A DNA stretch of 64,000 bases from Marinicella meishanensis (GCF_019931145.1 NZ_JAIOUV010000004.1:124001-188000), one strand, 5' to 3'; shown: positions 9,536 to 19,382, counted from the first letter of the stretch. Numbers and translations are program-made. The notes: generated by a model from the sequence alone, not told the origin.

Positions 9536-9630
9536 GTCATCTCTCGTTGAAGGGGTCCCATCGCTGGTATTTGACCCGTTTAAAAAACCAAACTGCCGTC
9601 AGACGCTCGCACAGCTCAGATGTGGGGCGT

Positions 9631-9659
9631 ATTCTACTGGTTTTATGCAGCAATAACAA
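9631..9659 (-). promoter_or_regulatory. Promoter of rpsO-pnp
   Basis: On the minus strand TTGTTA (9654-9659), a 17-nt spacer and TAGAAT (9631-9636) make a near-ideal sigma70 promoter. The same TAGAAT box is used before the initiator tRNA. Confidence 0.75.
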
Positions 9660-9885
9660 CGTTTTTTGGGGTTTTTCGGGGTCACCATCAGGACCTGATG
9701 TTGGCCATCAAGTTGGCTTGAGTGAACAAACTCAGACAGCCTTTGTTTTGGGTCATTTTTCGACCACCCTGTGATGCTGGCAAACGGCATTCTACCGTAT
9801 GATCGCAATGGACCTCACCGTTCGTTGATCAGGCCTTAATCGATCAATTGTTGACTGCCCAATGGCGATGATCACTGCTGCCGAC
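9660..9885. other. Intergenic region upstream of rpsO
   Basis: This 226-nt stretch separates the J-protein module from the rpsO promoter. It holds a small inverted repeat (CATCAG-GAC-CTGATG) near 9688-9702 and a TGAGT/ACTCA pair near 9720-9740, neither followed by a T-run on the minus strand. No convincing coding region is seen. Confidence 0.4.
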
Positions 9886-11049
9886 TCACTTGATGGCCAC
9901 CGTGCCTGAAACCCATTCGTGCAACCAGTGCCCCATTTTATAACGCAGAAACAGGTTGATCATGACCACCAAATAAGCCCACAAGGCCAACAACCAGAAC
10001 GGTGCAGTCGGCCACAACAAGAAGCCATAAATGGGCGACATGGAGGCCTGAAAGACCGCAACCCGAATCCACATCATGTTCAGGGCCGGGTGGTTGCCGA
10101 ACAAATCATAAACTTTGATGTCGTTGATGTGTTGGCCGGGTGATTTGCGCCAGCGGGACAGTTGCATGCCACTCATGACCAGCATCAACAGCACACAGGT
10201 GATCATTCGGTAATCACCCTGAAATATGACACTGATCTTGTGTTCAGGCATCATCAGAGCGGCCAACAAAATACTGGCCGCCAAAGCCACCACCACATCA
10301 AACCACCAGGCCAACAAACGCTGCCAGCCAGTGGCCGGGGCATGGTCATGGCCACCGGTTTGCTGCCATTCGATCAGGTGGTACACATGTTGTACATAGG
10401 CCGGGGCAAAGCGCCGCTCAAAATGCACCCAATTGGCTTCCCAATCCATCACCTCATTGCAGTAGTTGACCACTTGGGCGTCAAACGCGGCCAAATTCCC
10501 CGCCTGCATTTGAAAATGATTGTATTCGACAATGCGCTTGAATATTTCCTCGGACAAGGCCTCTCGAGCCGCCAGATCACTGATGTCATGATACTGTTCC
10601 AGGAACTGCCAATGGGTCAGGTCGCGCTTGATGGCGATGGGGGCGAAAGCGGTGGCCTTGAATTGTTTGAGGATGTCGGTCACCACTTGCCAGGAAGCTT
10701 CATCGGCCAACAGCACTTGGTCAACCGAAGGCGATTCTGTCGAGGTGCTTGTCTCAGCAGTTGTCTCAGCGGTTGGTGCCGTTGTTGGCGCCGGTTCGGG
10801 ATCATGTACTGAGGGCTCTGGTTCCTGTGCCTGGTCGGCAGCAAGGGGCGTTGGCGGAGTGTCAGCCCAGGCAGGTTCTTGCCAATCAGCCGCGTTCCAT
10901 TTCAATGCTGCCTGATACGCCTCATTGACCCGCTGAAAACCCTCCGGATCGCTGTCCGGTCGGTGCTGTCGCAACAACCGGGCATAGGCCTTTTTGATGG
11001 CTTTGCGGTCATCGGTTTCAGTTATTTCGAGTACATCCCATGGATACAT
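9886..11049 (-). CDS. J-domain protein with C-terminal RDD membrane domain (DjlB/DjlC-like), copy 1
   Basis: 387 residues. Residues 2-50 are a J-domain-like helix bundle (YPWDVLEITETDDRKAIKKA, then YARLLRQHRPDSDPEGF) in which the canonical HPD tripeptide reads H-R-P-D. A Pro/Thr/Glu-rich linker (about 55-110) leads to a helical domain with WQFLEQYHDISDL. The C-terminal RDD-type membrane domain (about 245-387) has hydrophobic segments and SPGQHINDIKVYD. J-proteins stimulate a partner Hsp70; the adjacent HscC-like Hsp70 is the obvious partner, as E. coli HscC is with DjlB/DjlC. It follows copy 2 by 31 bp in the same operon. Its first 110 bp are almost identical to copy 2. Confidence 0.85.
   Translation of the reverse strand: MYPWDVLEITETDDRKAIKKAYARLLRQHRPDSDPEGFQRVNEAYQAALKWNAADWQEPAWADTPPTPLAADQAQEPEPSVHDPEPAPTTAPTAETTAETSTSTESPSVDQVLLADEASWQVVTDILKQFKATAFAPIAIKRDLTHWQFLEQYHDISDLAAREALSEEIFKRIVEYNHFQMQAGNLAAFDAQVVNYCNEVMDWEANWVHFERRFAPAYVQHVYHLIEWQQTGGHDHAPATGWQRLLAWWFDVVVALAASILLAALMMPEHKISVIFQGDYRMITCVLLMLVMSGMQLSRWRKSPGQHINDIKVYDLFGNHPALNMMWIRVAVFQASMSPIYGFLLWPTAPFWLLALWAYLVVMINLFLRYKMGHWLHEWVSGTVAIK
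10910..11016. repeat. 107-bp near-identical segment, copy A (J-domain coding)
   Basis: Matches 12027-12133 at 105 of 107 positions by direct comparison. It encodes the J-domain from TDDRKAIKK to EAYQA. The flanking sequence is not conserved at the DNA level between the two genes. Confidence 0.95.
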
Positions 11050-11080
11050 CTGGCTTCCTAATTTCAGTTTAAATGATGCT

Positions 11081-12166
11081 TCAATTTGATTCTATTTGTG
11101 CCACTGTGACACCAGTCAGCCAATCATGTAGTGGCTTGTCTTTGAGCACCCATATGACCAATGAGCTGACCATCAACACCAGGGAAAGGATGAACCAAAA
11201 ATTCATATCAATATTTCCATTTACCATTGATACATAAACACACCATGCTGATCCATGAAACAACATCAATCGAATCAAAATTCTGAATCTACTTGCCAAC
11301 TGTTCCCCGTTCGCGGTTAACCTAAATCCAAGTGTATATTTGCCAAGAGAAGTTTTGTACTTGGAAAGTTCAGTGAGCCCTGTCATCAAACTGAAAATAA
11401 TCAAAAAGACTGGTATGACATAACCGGGGTAATCATCAGGCATTTTTAAGAAAATGAACAAGGTGAAAAGAGCAGCTGCTCCCATATCTAACGAAAAAGC
11501 GGCCAACTTGTAAAAATTATGTTTTTTAGGAATCTGATTCGACTCAGATTGAACATAAGTCCGATCTATTGTGTTTTCGAAGTATGTAGACGGATATAAT
11601 TGATTCAACTCTTGCCAATTACGATCCCAATCAAAAATCTGGTTCATCAAAATCAGAACATCACGATCAATCAACAATACACCATTTGTTTTAAGTTCAT
11701 TGTGGTTTAATTCGGCAACTTTTTTAAACATCTCTTTGGATACTTGTTCTTTAAAGCTTAACTCCAATATGTCATGAAACCCATGCAAAAATTGCCAGTT
11801 TTGCAGATCATTTCGTATCTTTAATTTTGTCTTGATCAATTCATCTGTCTTGGTAAATAAATCTTCTGCCACACTATGACAATCAACCTGAAACTTTGAC
11901 TCAGCCCCGAGCGAATTGGTAGCGTCATTTGATTTTTTGGTCTGAAATTCTTGATGGTCATTCGAAATGGTTTCAGAGTCCAACTCGACCTGTTGACCAT
12001 TATTCTGTGTTATCAATATCAACGCCGCCTGATACGCCTCATTGACCCGCTTAAAACCCTCCGGATCGCTGTCCGGTCGGTGCTGTCGCAACAACCGGGC
12101 ATAGGCTTTTTTGATGGCTTTGCGGTCATCGGTGGGCGCCAAACCCAACACATCCCAGGGGAACAT
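11081..12166 (-). CDS. J-domain protein with C-terminal RDD membrane domain, copy 2 (AT-rich body)
   Basis: 361 residues from the ATG at 12166, which overlaps the hscC stop as TGATG. An upstream GTG is open but unlikely. It has the same plan as copy 1: a J-like domain (DDRKAIKKAYARLLRQHRPD), a spacer, a helical domain (LQNWQFLHGFHDILEL, then FDWDRNWQELN) and an RDD membrane domain (TSLGKYTLGFRLTANGEQ, then KDKPLHDWLTGVTV). The J-domain DNA has the local composition and nearly equals copy 1, but from about 12015 down to 11081 the gene is visibly AT-richer with different codon use. This suggests a transferred or anciently diverged body joined to a host-like 5' end. Confidence 0.85.
   Translation of the reverse strand: MFPWDVLGLAPTDDRKAIKKAYARLLRQHRPDSDPEGFKRVNEAYQAALILITQNNGQQVELDSETISNDHQEFQTKKSNDATNSLGAESKFQVDCHSVAEDLFTKTDELIKTKLKIRNDLQNWQFLHGFHDILELSFKEQVSKEMFKKVAELNHNELKTNGVLLIDRDVLILMNQIFDWDRNWQELNQLYPSTYFENTIDRTYVQSESNQIPKKHNFYKLAAFSLDMGAAALFTLFIFLKMPDDYPGYVIPVFLIIFSLMTGLTELSKYKTSLGKYTLGFRLTANGEQLASRFRILIRLMLFHGSAWCVYVSMVNGNIDMNFWFILSLVLMVSSLVIWVLKDKPLHDWLTGVTVAQIESN
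12027..12133. repeat. 107-bp near-identical segment, copy B (J-domain coding)
   Basis: Partner of 10910-11016, with only two differences over 107 bp. It lies at the 5' end of the AT-rich J-protein gene. Confidence 0.95.
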
Positions 12167-13860
12167 CAGAACCACCGGTTGGCTTCGAATTGGGCCAATT
12201 GTTCCCGCATGTGGGCCATGCCTTGCTCGATTTGTTTGGGGTCTTGAGAGGCCAACACGTCATTGAAACGCTGCACCAACTGATTGATCGCTTCGCGCTC
12301 CTCTTGGATGCTGTTTTCATAGATGGTTTCGGCCCGCATCATCAATTCCTGCACTGCCTCGCTTTCTCTGGGGTGAAACTTCAGCCCTTGCAGTTTTTTG
12401 CGTGACTTGGCGATGTCTGCCGCACTGAGTTCTTGCGGTGAATTGTTGATCAGCAGGTTTTTGCTGTCGCCGGTTGACAACACTTTGGCGTCCACTTCCA
12501 AGATGCCATTGACGTCATAACTGATGCGCAACTCGACCTGCTCCTGCCCTTGCGGCCCGGGTGGTACAGTGACTTCAAACTCACCCAACAAGATGTTGTT
12601 TTTGACCAGGCGACTTTCACCTTGGTAGATTTTCATGTTGAGTTTTTTCTGGTTATCCGTGGCCGTTTCATAGATGTTGTAGCGGCTGGCCGGGACCACC
12701 GTGTTGCGCTCAATGATCGGACTGAACAACAAACTGTCGTCATACACACTGTGGTTAACCACCGCGGTGCCCAGGGTGTATGGACACACATCGGTCAACA
12801 CCACATCTTGTAAGTCCTCGTTGCGGGCTTTCAAGCCGGCTTGAATCGCCGCCCCATGGGCTATGGTCAAATCCGGATCGATGTCGGTGCGTGGCATTTT
12901 TTTGAACAAGCGGGTGACCAAAGACCGCACGAAAGACATCCGCGAGGCCCCACCAACCAAAATGATTTCATCCATTTCATCTGGTCGCAGACGGGCATCT
13001 TTCAAACACAGCTCAATGGACTTGATCATTTTTTGCAACAACGGCTTGCAGGCTTGTTCGAACGTGTCTTTCTCGATCGTCACTGTGGGAGTGGGCACCG
13101 ACAGAAAAGGTTCGATCTGCCAATTCTGTTTGGCACTTTGTTTTTTCAAATCTTCCATGCGGGTGTACAACAAGTGGCGGTCGTTGGCCGACAGCTTTGG
13201 CGGCTTGATGCCGGCTTTGTCGGCGTAAATGTCAACCAACACCTGCAGAAAATCTTCGCCACCCAAATAATTGTCACCACCCGACGCTTTGACCTCCAAT
13301 ATGTCATCAAAATATTCCATGATCGACACATCAAAAGTGCCACCACCCAAATCAATGATCATGAAGTCGGTGTATTCGGGTTTGGTTTGTAAGCCATAGG
13401 CAATGGCGGCGGCGGTGGGTTCGTTGATCAGTTTTTCCACTTTCAGATCGATCATGGCGGCGGCTTGCATGGTGGCTTTGCGTTGCACCCCATTGAAATA
13501 GGCCGGTACCGAAATGATTGCTTCGGTGACTGTTTGGCCTGTGTGTTTCTCTGCGTCTTCAACCAATTTACGCAACACCATGGAGGACAGTTCCACGGGT
13601 GAGTATTGCTGTCGGTGGATGCGAAACACCTTGTCGCTGCCCATGTACCGTTTGAAATTGGCCACCGATTCTTTGGGATACAACAGCGAGCGGGTTTTGG
13701 CGGTCTTGCCAATGTGCAAGCGGCCGTCTTTTTCCACGCTGATGCAAGAAGGGGTGAGGTATTCAGAAAAATTGTTGGGTATCAGTTTGGCTGCACCGTC
13801 CTGGTACACGGCACACACGCTGTTGGTGGTGCCCAAATCAATGCCGATCAGCATGGTCAT
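12166..13860 (-). CDS. hscC: Hsp70-family chaperone, HscC-like
   Basis: 564 residues. It has the actin-fold ATPase signatures LIGIDLGTTNSVCAVYQD at the N-terminus, DFMIIDLGGGTFDVSI near residue 165, and ILVGGASRMSFVR near 300, then a substrate-binding domain and a short C-terminal helix. DnaK is about 638 residues; the shorter length matches HscC (556 in E. coli). The start has a GGAG ribosome-binding site. It begins only 10 bp after truB and ends in a TGATG stop-start overlap with a J-protein gene, so it is translated from the truB operon or nearby. E. coli HscC works with the membrane J-proteins DjlB/DjlC; a similar trio is inferred here. Confidence 0.9.
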   Translation of the reverse strand: MTMLIGIDLGTTNSVCAVYQDGAAKLIPNNFSEYLTPSCISVEKDGRLHIGKTAKTRSLLYPKESVANFKRYMGSDKVFRIHRQQYSPVELSSMVLRKLVEDAEKHTGQTVTEAIISVPAYFNGVQRKATMQAAAMIDLKVEKLINEPTAAAIAYGLQTKPEYTDFMIIDLGGGTFDVSIMEYFDDILEVKASGGDNYLGGEDFLQVLVDIYADKAGIKPPKLSANDRHLLYTRMEDLKKQSAKQNWQIEPFLSVPTPTVTIEKDTFEQACKPLLQKMIKSIELCLKDARLRPDEMDEIILVGGASRMSFVRSLVTRLFKKMPRTDIDPDLTIAHGAAIQAGLKARNEDLQDVVLTDVCPYTLGTAVVNHSVYDDSLLFSPIIERNTVVPASRYNIYETATDNQKKLNMKIYQGESRLVKNNILLGEFEVTVPPGPQGQEQVELRISYDVNGILEVDAKVLSTGDSKNLLINNSPQELSAADIAKSRKKLQGLKFHPRESEAVQELMMRAETIYENSIQEEREAINQLVQRFNDVLASQDPKQIEQGMAHMREQLAQFEANRWF

Positions 13861-13870
13861 TTCACTCCTG

Positions 13871-14788
13871 TCAAACTGCCTTTTGACTGTAAGATTTGTA
13901 AAACAGTTTTTTTACCTTCAATTGATGGTGTTGCACTTCACCCAGTCCCAAAAACCGGTCAGTCCAATCAAACATGCGGTAAATTCCTTGCTCGATAGTA
14001 TAACTGATTTTTTTGCCATGGATCAGGTCCTGGGTTTGGCTTTCACTCAAATCCAATCGGGGATACTCAACCAAGGCGGTTTCCAATGGCATCAACACCT
14101 CGCTCAAAGGCCGTTGTTGGATGGTTGCTAGGTCCAGCATGTGTTCAGCGGTGAAGATCCCGGTTTGGGTGCGGTGCAAGGCCGACATGTGGGCCACGGT
14201 GCCCAATTGTGCGGCGAAATCTTCCAGCAGCGTGCGGATGTAGGTGCCCTTGGACACTTTGATTTCAAATTCCAGGTATTCGGATGTATGGGCCAACAGG
14301 GTGAAATGATGCACCGTCACGGGACGGGCTGGGCGTTCGACGGTTTTGCCTTGGCGAGCCAGGTCATACAAGCGCTGACCTTGGTGGTGCAAGGCCGAAT
14401 ACATCGGCGGAATTTGTTCAATGTCGCCGGTCAGTGCCGCACAAGCCTGTTCGATTTCCTCGCTTGTCAGCGTCGGTACTGGGGCGGTTTCGATCACTTG
14501 GCCGGTGGCATCCCCGGTGTCGGTTTGGCTGCCCAACACACAACGGGCGATGTAGGTTTTGTCGGCATTGATCAACAGGTTGGCGACTTTGGTGGCGTCA
14601 CCAAAACAACAGGGCAGCAACCCGGTGGCCATGGGGTCCAGGTTACCGGTGTGGCCGGCTTTTTTGGCTTGGATGGCATGCCGCAACTTCTGCATGGCTT
14701 GATTGGAGCTCATGCCGGTCGCTTTGTTCAGCAAGATGATGCCGTGGATGTCGCGGTAGTGGCGTTTGGCAGAGGTTCGCTGGCCCAT
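13871..14788 (-). CDS. truB: tRNA pseudouridine(55) synthase
   Basis: 305 residues. It has the TruB motif GHTGNLDPMATGLLP near residue 45, with the catalytic Asp, and SKGTYIRTL in the middle. It converts U55 of the T-loop to pseudouridine in almost all tRNAs. It lies 10 bp after rbfA in the standard infB-rbfA-truB order. In most gammaproteobacteria rpsO follows truB; here the hscC/J-protein module comes between. Confidence 0.97.
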   Translation of the reverse strand: MGQRTSAKRHYRDIHGIILLNKATGMSSNQAMQKLRHAIQAKKAGHTGNLDPMATGLLPCCFGDATKVANLLINADKTYIARCVLGSQTDTGDATGQVIETAPVPTLTSEEIEQACAALTGDIEQIPPMYSALHHQGQRLYDLARQGKTVERPARPVTVHHFTLLAHTSEYLEFEIKVSKGTYIRTLLEDFAAQLGTVAHMSALHRTQTGIFTAEHMLDLATIQQRPLSEVLMPLETALVEYPRLDLSESQTQDLIHGKKISYTIEQGIYRMFDWTDRFLGLGEVQHHQLKVKKLFYKSYSQKAV

Positions 14789-14798
14789 CAGCGCAGAC

Positions 14799-15176
14799 TC
14801 AGGCGTCTTCTTCGGTCAAGTTGGGGTCGGTGGCGCGGGCCTTTTGAATCAGGTGTTCCAATTTGCGACCATATTCCAAAGAAGCGTCGTACTTGAAGCG
14901 CAATTCCGGTACTTTGCGGGTGTTCAGTTGTTGGGCCATGACCCGGCGCAATTGTTTGGCATTCAAACTCAGGGTTTGGATCGCCAGCTTCTCTTGTGAT
15001 GGGTCCAGGGTGTTGATGTACACCGTGGCCACCGACAAATCGCGGGTCACCTCAACATCTGAGATGGTGATGAACGACGTGTCCTCATCAGGCAAATCTT
15101 GATGTATGGCCGTGGCCAGGGTGCGGCGTAAATGCGCCGCGACCCGGTCACTGCGTTTGAAATCTCTGTGTCCCAT
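14799..15176 (-). CDS. rbfA: 30S ribosome-binding factor A
   Basis: 125 residues with a KH-like fold. It shows the usual N-terminal SDRVAAHLRRTLATAIHQD and the DLSVATVYI strand, then VPELRFKYDASLEYG. It is a late maturation factor for the 30S subunit and acts on 16S rRNA. It lies between infB (24 bp upstream) and truB (10 bp downstream). Confidence 0.96.
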   Translation of the reverse strand: MGHRDFKRSDRVAAHLRRTLATAIHQDLPDEDTSFITISDVEVTRDLSVATVYINTLDPSQEKLAIQTLSLNAKQLRRVMAQQLNTRKVPELRFKYDASLEYGRKLEHLIQKARATDPNLTEEDA

Positions 15177-15200
15177 AATCTCGCTGTCTTGTTATAGACT

Positions 15201-17882
15201 TTATTCCAAAGTCCTTTGGACTTCAACCCGCTCGTAACATTCGATCTGATCACCGGATTGCACGTCTTTGTATTGTTTCACCCCGATACCACATTCGGTA
15301 CCCGACTTCACTTCATTGACGTCGTCTTTGTGGCGGCGCAAGGATTCCAATTCACCCTCAAAAATCACCACATTGTCACGCAACACACGGATCGGATTGT
15401 CGCGGCGGACCACCCCTTCTGACACCAAGCAACCAGCAATGGTGCCGAACTTGGATGAGCGGAACACGTCTTTGACATCGGCGATGCCAATGATTTCTTC
15501 TTTGACCTCGGTGCCCAAAATACCGGTCACCGATTGTTTGACCTGATCAATCGCTTCATAAATGATGCTGAAGTAATGCAGGTCCAAATCACTTTCTTTG
15601 ATGAATTCACGGGCGGCTTTGTCGGCACGCACGTTGAAGCCGATGATGATGGCACTGGAGGCCGCCGCCAATTGGGCATCGGCATTGGTGATGCCACCGA
15701 CACCAGCAGAAATCACTTTCACATCGACGTCATCATTGGAAATGTTCTCCAACGATTCACGCAAGGCTTCCACCGAACCTTGCACATCGGCCTTGACCAA
15801 CAAATTGACGTTGAGTTTTTCTTCCTGACCCATTTGCGACATCAGGTTTTCCAACTTCGCGGCTTGTTGGCGCTTCAGGCGCATTTCGCGTTCTTGTTCG
15901 CGGTGCTCTTGGGCCGCTTCCCGGGCGTGTTTCTTGTTCTTAACCACCAGGAATTCATCACCGGCTATCGGCACCCCGGACAAGCCCAGCACCACCGCCG
16001 GGATCGAAGGTCCGGCGTCATCAATTTCATGACCGCTTTCATCAATCAGGCTGCGAATGCGGCCAAATTGTTCACCACACAAAATCATGTCACCTTTTTT
16101 CAAGGTGCCGTTTTTAACCAGTACGGTGGCCACCGGACCACGGCCTTTGTCCAATGAAGACTCCACCACAATGCCTGAGGCACTGGAGTCTTTCACGGCT
16201 TTCAGCTCCATCACTTCGGCTTGCAAAGAAATGGCGTCCAGCAGGTCATCAATGCCTTGGCCGGTCAGGGCCGACACTTCAATGAATTGCACGTCACCGC
16301 CCCAGTCTTCTGGCACCACTTCGTGGCTGGCCAGGTCTTGTTTGACTTTGTCGACATTGGCTTCGGGCAAATCAATCTTATTCACCGCCACAATCAAGGG
16401 CACCCCTGCGGCTTTGGCGTGCTCAATGCCTTCTTGAGTTTGTGGCATCACACCGTCGTTGGCTGCCACCACCAGAATCACGATGTCGGTTACTTGGGCA
16501 CCGCGGGCACGCATCGCGGTGAAGGCCGCGTGACCTGGGGTGTCAATGAAGGAAATCACCCCTTTGTCGGTGGTCACGTGGTAAGCACCGATGTGTTGGG
16601 TGATGCCACCGGCTTCTTTGTCGGTGACTTTGGTGTCTCTGATGTAATCCAACAAAGAGGTTTTGCCGTGATCCACGTGGCCCATGACGGTCACCACAGG
16701 CGGTCTGGTTTCGGCGTTCTCTTCGTCGATTTCTTGTTCGGATTCTTGTTTCAGGATTTCGGCTTTGGACTGCACCACCGCTTCTTCGGCTTTGTGGCCC
16801 AATTCTTCCACCACCAAAATCGCGGTGTCTTGATCCAAGGGTTGGTTGATGGTCACCATCATGCCCATTTGCATCAACACTTTGATCACGTCACTGGCTT
16901 TGATTGACAACTCTTTGGCCAAATCCGCCACCGTGATGTTTTCTGGAATGGCCACGGTTTTGACCACTGGAGCGGCCGGCATTTGGAAGCCGTGCTCTCC
17001 TTTGCCTGCAGACACCGGACGCATGGCTTTGCGCTCACCTCGGCCGTGGGAACTGCCAGACACGTGCAGTTGTTTGCGGCCATAGCGCGTGTTGGAACGT
17101 TTGTCGCCACTGCGGTCTGCACCGCGGCCTTTGTCTCGTTTGTTGTCGGCGGCACCGGCTTTCTCGCGGCGTTTGCGGTTGGCCCGTTCTGAGATGGCTT
17201 TTTGCACCTGTTGGTTGACCAACTCATCATGTCGCCGCTTGCGCTCAGCCTCTTCGTCCAGTTTTTGCTTGGGAGCAGCTGTCTTTTCTGCTGCTGCAGC
17301 CGCTTCCTCACTGTCTTCGGCGGCGTCTGCCTCAGTCACATCGGCTTCGGTGGCCGCTTCGACTTCTGCTGCTGTTTCGGCTTCGGCGGCAGCCGCTTCG
17401 GCTTCGGCAGCAGCCGCTTGCTCCGCGGCTTGTTCTGCTTTCTGCTTGGCCGCTGCTTCGGCTTCATTCTTGGCTTGTTCTTCGGCTTCTAATTGACGCT
17501 TGCGCTCGGCCAAAGCTTCCTGTGCGGCTTGGCGTTCCTTTTCAATTTCAGCCAGTTCTGACTGGCTGGGACCAACGCTGCGTTTTTTCTTTTTGACTTC
17601 GATGTTGATGCTTTTGGTCTTGGCCGGTCCGCCGCCACTACTGGCCACCCGCAAAACTTCTTTTGACTTGCGCTTGAGCACCACTTTTTTGCGTGGGGAC
17701 AGGCTTTTTTTCTCTTTGCCATGGGCACCACGCAAGAATTCCAACAGCTTCACTTTGGATTCATTGCTGATGGTGTCATCTTCTGACTTGGCAGGGATGC
17801 CTGCACTGGCCAGTTGTTCCATCAGCTTTTCAGTGGTAATCCCGAGGACTCCAGCCAATTGTTTTACGGTTACATCAGACAT
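15201..17882 (-). CDS. infB: Translation initiation factor IF-2
   Basis: 893 residues. An IF2_N domain ([20 protein letters not shown]) at the N-terminus is followed by a long Ala/Glu/Lys-rich coiled stretch (about 90-240) and a second IF2_N domain ([15 protein letters not shown], about 310). The G domain carries [10 protein letters not shown] (G1), DTPGHAAF (G3) and NKIDLP (G4), and IF2 domains II-IV complete the protein. The GTPase brings initiator tRNA to the 30S subunit. It lies 18 bp downstream of nusA. Internal starts giving shorter IF2 forms are known in E. coli; I did not identify one here. Confidence 0.98.
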   Translation of the reverse strand: MSDVTVKQLAGVLGITTEKLMEQLASAGIPAKSEDDTISNESKVKLLEFLRGAHGKEKKSLSPRKKVVLKRKSKEVLRVASSGGGPAKTKSINIEVKKKKRSVGPSQSELAEIEKERQAAQEALAERKRQLEAEEQAKNEAEAAAKQKAEQAAEQAAAAEAEAAAAEAETAAEVEAATEADVTEADAAEDSEEAAAAAEKTAAPKQKLDEEAERKRRHDELVNQQVQKAISERANRKRREKAGAADNKRDKGRGADRSGDKRSNTRYGRKQLHVSGSSHGRGERKAMRPVSAGKGEHGFQMPAAPVVKTVAIPENITVADLAKELSIKASDVIKVLMQMGMMVTINQPLDQDTAILVVEELGHKAEEAVVQSKAEILKQESEQEIDEENAETRPPVVTVMGHVDHGKTSLLDYIRDTKVTDKEAGGITQHIGAYHVTTDKGVISFIDTPGHAAFTAMRARGAQVTDIVILVVAANDGVMPQTQEGIEHAKAAGVPLIVAVNKIDLPEANVDKVKQDLASHEVVPEDWGGDVQFIEVSALTGQGIDDLLDAISLQAEVMELKAVKDSSASGIVVESSLDKGRGPVATVLVKNGTLKKGDMILCGEQFGRIRSLIDESGHEIDDAGPSIPAVVLGLSGVPIAGDEFLVVKNKKHAREAAQEHREQEREMRLKRQQAAKLENLMSQMGQEEKLNVNLLVKADVQGSVEALRESLENISNDDVDVKVISAGVGGITNADAQLAAASSAIIIGFNVRADKAAREFIKESDLDLHYFSIIYEAIDQVKQSVTGILGTEVKEEIIGIADVKDVFRSSKFGTIAGCLVSEGVVRRDNPIRVLRDNVVIFEGELESLRRHKDDVNEVKSGTECGIGVKQYKDVQSGDQIECYERVEVQRTLE

Positions 17883-17900
17883 GTTGTCTCCTGTTGTGTT

Positions 17901-19382
17901 TTATTCGAACCAATGTTTTCTGGCTTCCATGATCAACGCCGAAGCATCTTCTTCATCCATTTCGACCAAGTCCACCAACTCATCGGTGGCCAGATCAGCC
18001 AGGTCATCACGGGTTCTGATGCCTTGCTCTGCCAATGTGTACGCTAATTTATCATTCATCAGCTCCAAACCCAACATGTCATCGGCGGGTTTTTTGTCTT
18101 CCAGCTTCTCTTCATTGGCAATCATTTGGGTCAGCAACGCGTCGCGGGCCCGGCCACGCAACTCTTCCACCAACTCCTCATCAAAACCTTCGATGTTGAG
18201 CAACTCAGACTCATCCACATAAGCAATTTCTTCAATCGATGAAAAGCCTTCCTGCACCAGCAGGATGGCCATGTCTTCATCGACATCCAATTTTTCTTCG
18301 TATTCTTTGACGAACTCCATCGCCTCGGCTTCGTTCTTCTCTTCGGCTTGCGCGGTGGTCAGGACATTGATTTCCCAACCGGTCAGTTCACTGGCCAAGC
18401 GCACGTTTTGGCCGCCCCGGCCAATCGCTTGCGACAATTGGGATTCGGCCACGGCCACATCAATGGTGTTCTTTTCCTCATCCACCACAATCGACTCAAT
18501 TTCAGCCGGTGACATGGCGTTGATGATGAACTGTGCGGTGTTCTCATCCCACAAGATGATGTCAATGCGCTCACCACCCAATTCATTGGCCACCGACATC
18601 ACGCGGGAACCACGCATGCCGACACAAGCGCCGATGGGGTCCAGTTTGCGGTCGTGAGAGAACACGGCAATCTTGGCCCGGTGACCCGGGTCACGGGCGG
18701 CACCCTTGATTTCCAGGAAACCCTGAGAAATTTCAGGCACTTCCACTTTGAACAATTCAATCATGAATTCCGGCGATTTGCGCGACAAGGTCAAAATCGG
18801 TCCGCGGTTCAAACGGTTGACTTCCACCAACAAGCCTTTGAGGCGGTCACCGCGTTTCACTTTTTCGCGGGGGATGCCATATTCACGGGGCACGATGGCT
18901 TCGATGCCGCTGCCCACATCAATGAATACATGGCCACGTTCGACCCGCTTGACGATGCCTGAAAGCACCTCACCCACGCGGTCTTCAAACATTTCCACCA
19001 CTTGCTCACGTTCGGCTTCACGCACTTTTTGCAAGATCACTTGTTTGGCCGTTTGTGCCGCGATGCGGCCGAATTCCACCGACTCCATTTGTTCTTCAAT
19101 GACGTCACCAAGTTCCAGTTCAGGATCTTCTTTATGGGCCATTTCCAAGGTCAGTTGGCGGTCTTCTGATTCAAATTCCTCGTCTTCCACCACAGTCCAA
19201 CGACGGTAAGAATCGTATTCACCGGTGGTGCGATCGATGTCTACCCGCACGTCCATGTCTTTCATGTGCTTTTTGCGGGTGGCCGAAGCCAAAGCCAGTT
19301 CAATGGCCTCAAAAATCACGTCTCGACTGACGCCTTTCTCGTTAGACAAGGCTTCTGCCACATACAGAATTTCTCTACTCAT
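17901..19382 (-). CDS. nusA: Transcription termination/antitermination factor NusA
   Basis: 493 residues. The order is an N-terminal RNAP-binding domain, S1 (RVERGHVFIDVGSGIEAIVP), KH1 (DPIGACVGMRGSRV), KH2 (AIGRGGQNVRLASELTG) and two acidic repeats at the C-terminus (SIEEIAYVDESELLNIEGFD and a second copy), as in gammaproteobacteria. Its ATG overlaps the rimP stop by 4 nt (ATGA). Confidence 0.98.
   Translation of the reverse strand: MSREILYVAEALSNEKGVSRDVIFEAIELALASATRKKHMKDMDVRVDIDRTTGEYDSYRRWTVVEDEEFESEDRQLTLEMAHKEDPELELGDVIEEQMESVEFGRIAAQTAKQVILQKVREAEREQVVEMFEDRVGEVLSGIVKRVERGHVFIDVGSGIEAIVPREYGIPREKVKRGDRLKGLLVEVNRLNRGPILTLSRKSPEFMIELFKVEVPEISQGFLEIKGAARDPGHRAKIAVFSHDRKLDPIGACVGMRGSRVMSVANELGGERIDIILWDENTAQFIINAMSPAEIESIVVDEEKNTIDVAVAESQLSQAIGRGGQNVRLASELTGWEINVLTTAQAEEKNEAEAMEFVKEYEEKLDVDEDMAILLVQEGFSSIEEIAYVDESELLNIEGFDEELVEELRGRARDALLTQMIANEEKLEDKKPADDMLGLELMNDKLAYTLAEQGIRTRDDLADLATDELVDLVEMDEEDASALIMEARKHWFE

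Noticed and set aside
9599-9808. 69-codon ORF upstream of rpsO on the minus strand
   Set aside because: It overlaps the rpsO promoter and lacks coding character.
15534-16907. Long plus-strand open frames inside infB
   Set aside because: They are antisense to strongly conserved IF-2 motifs and are His/Phe-rich, typical of shadows.
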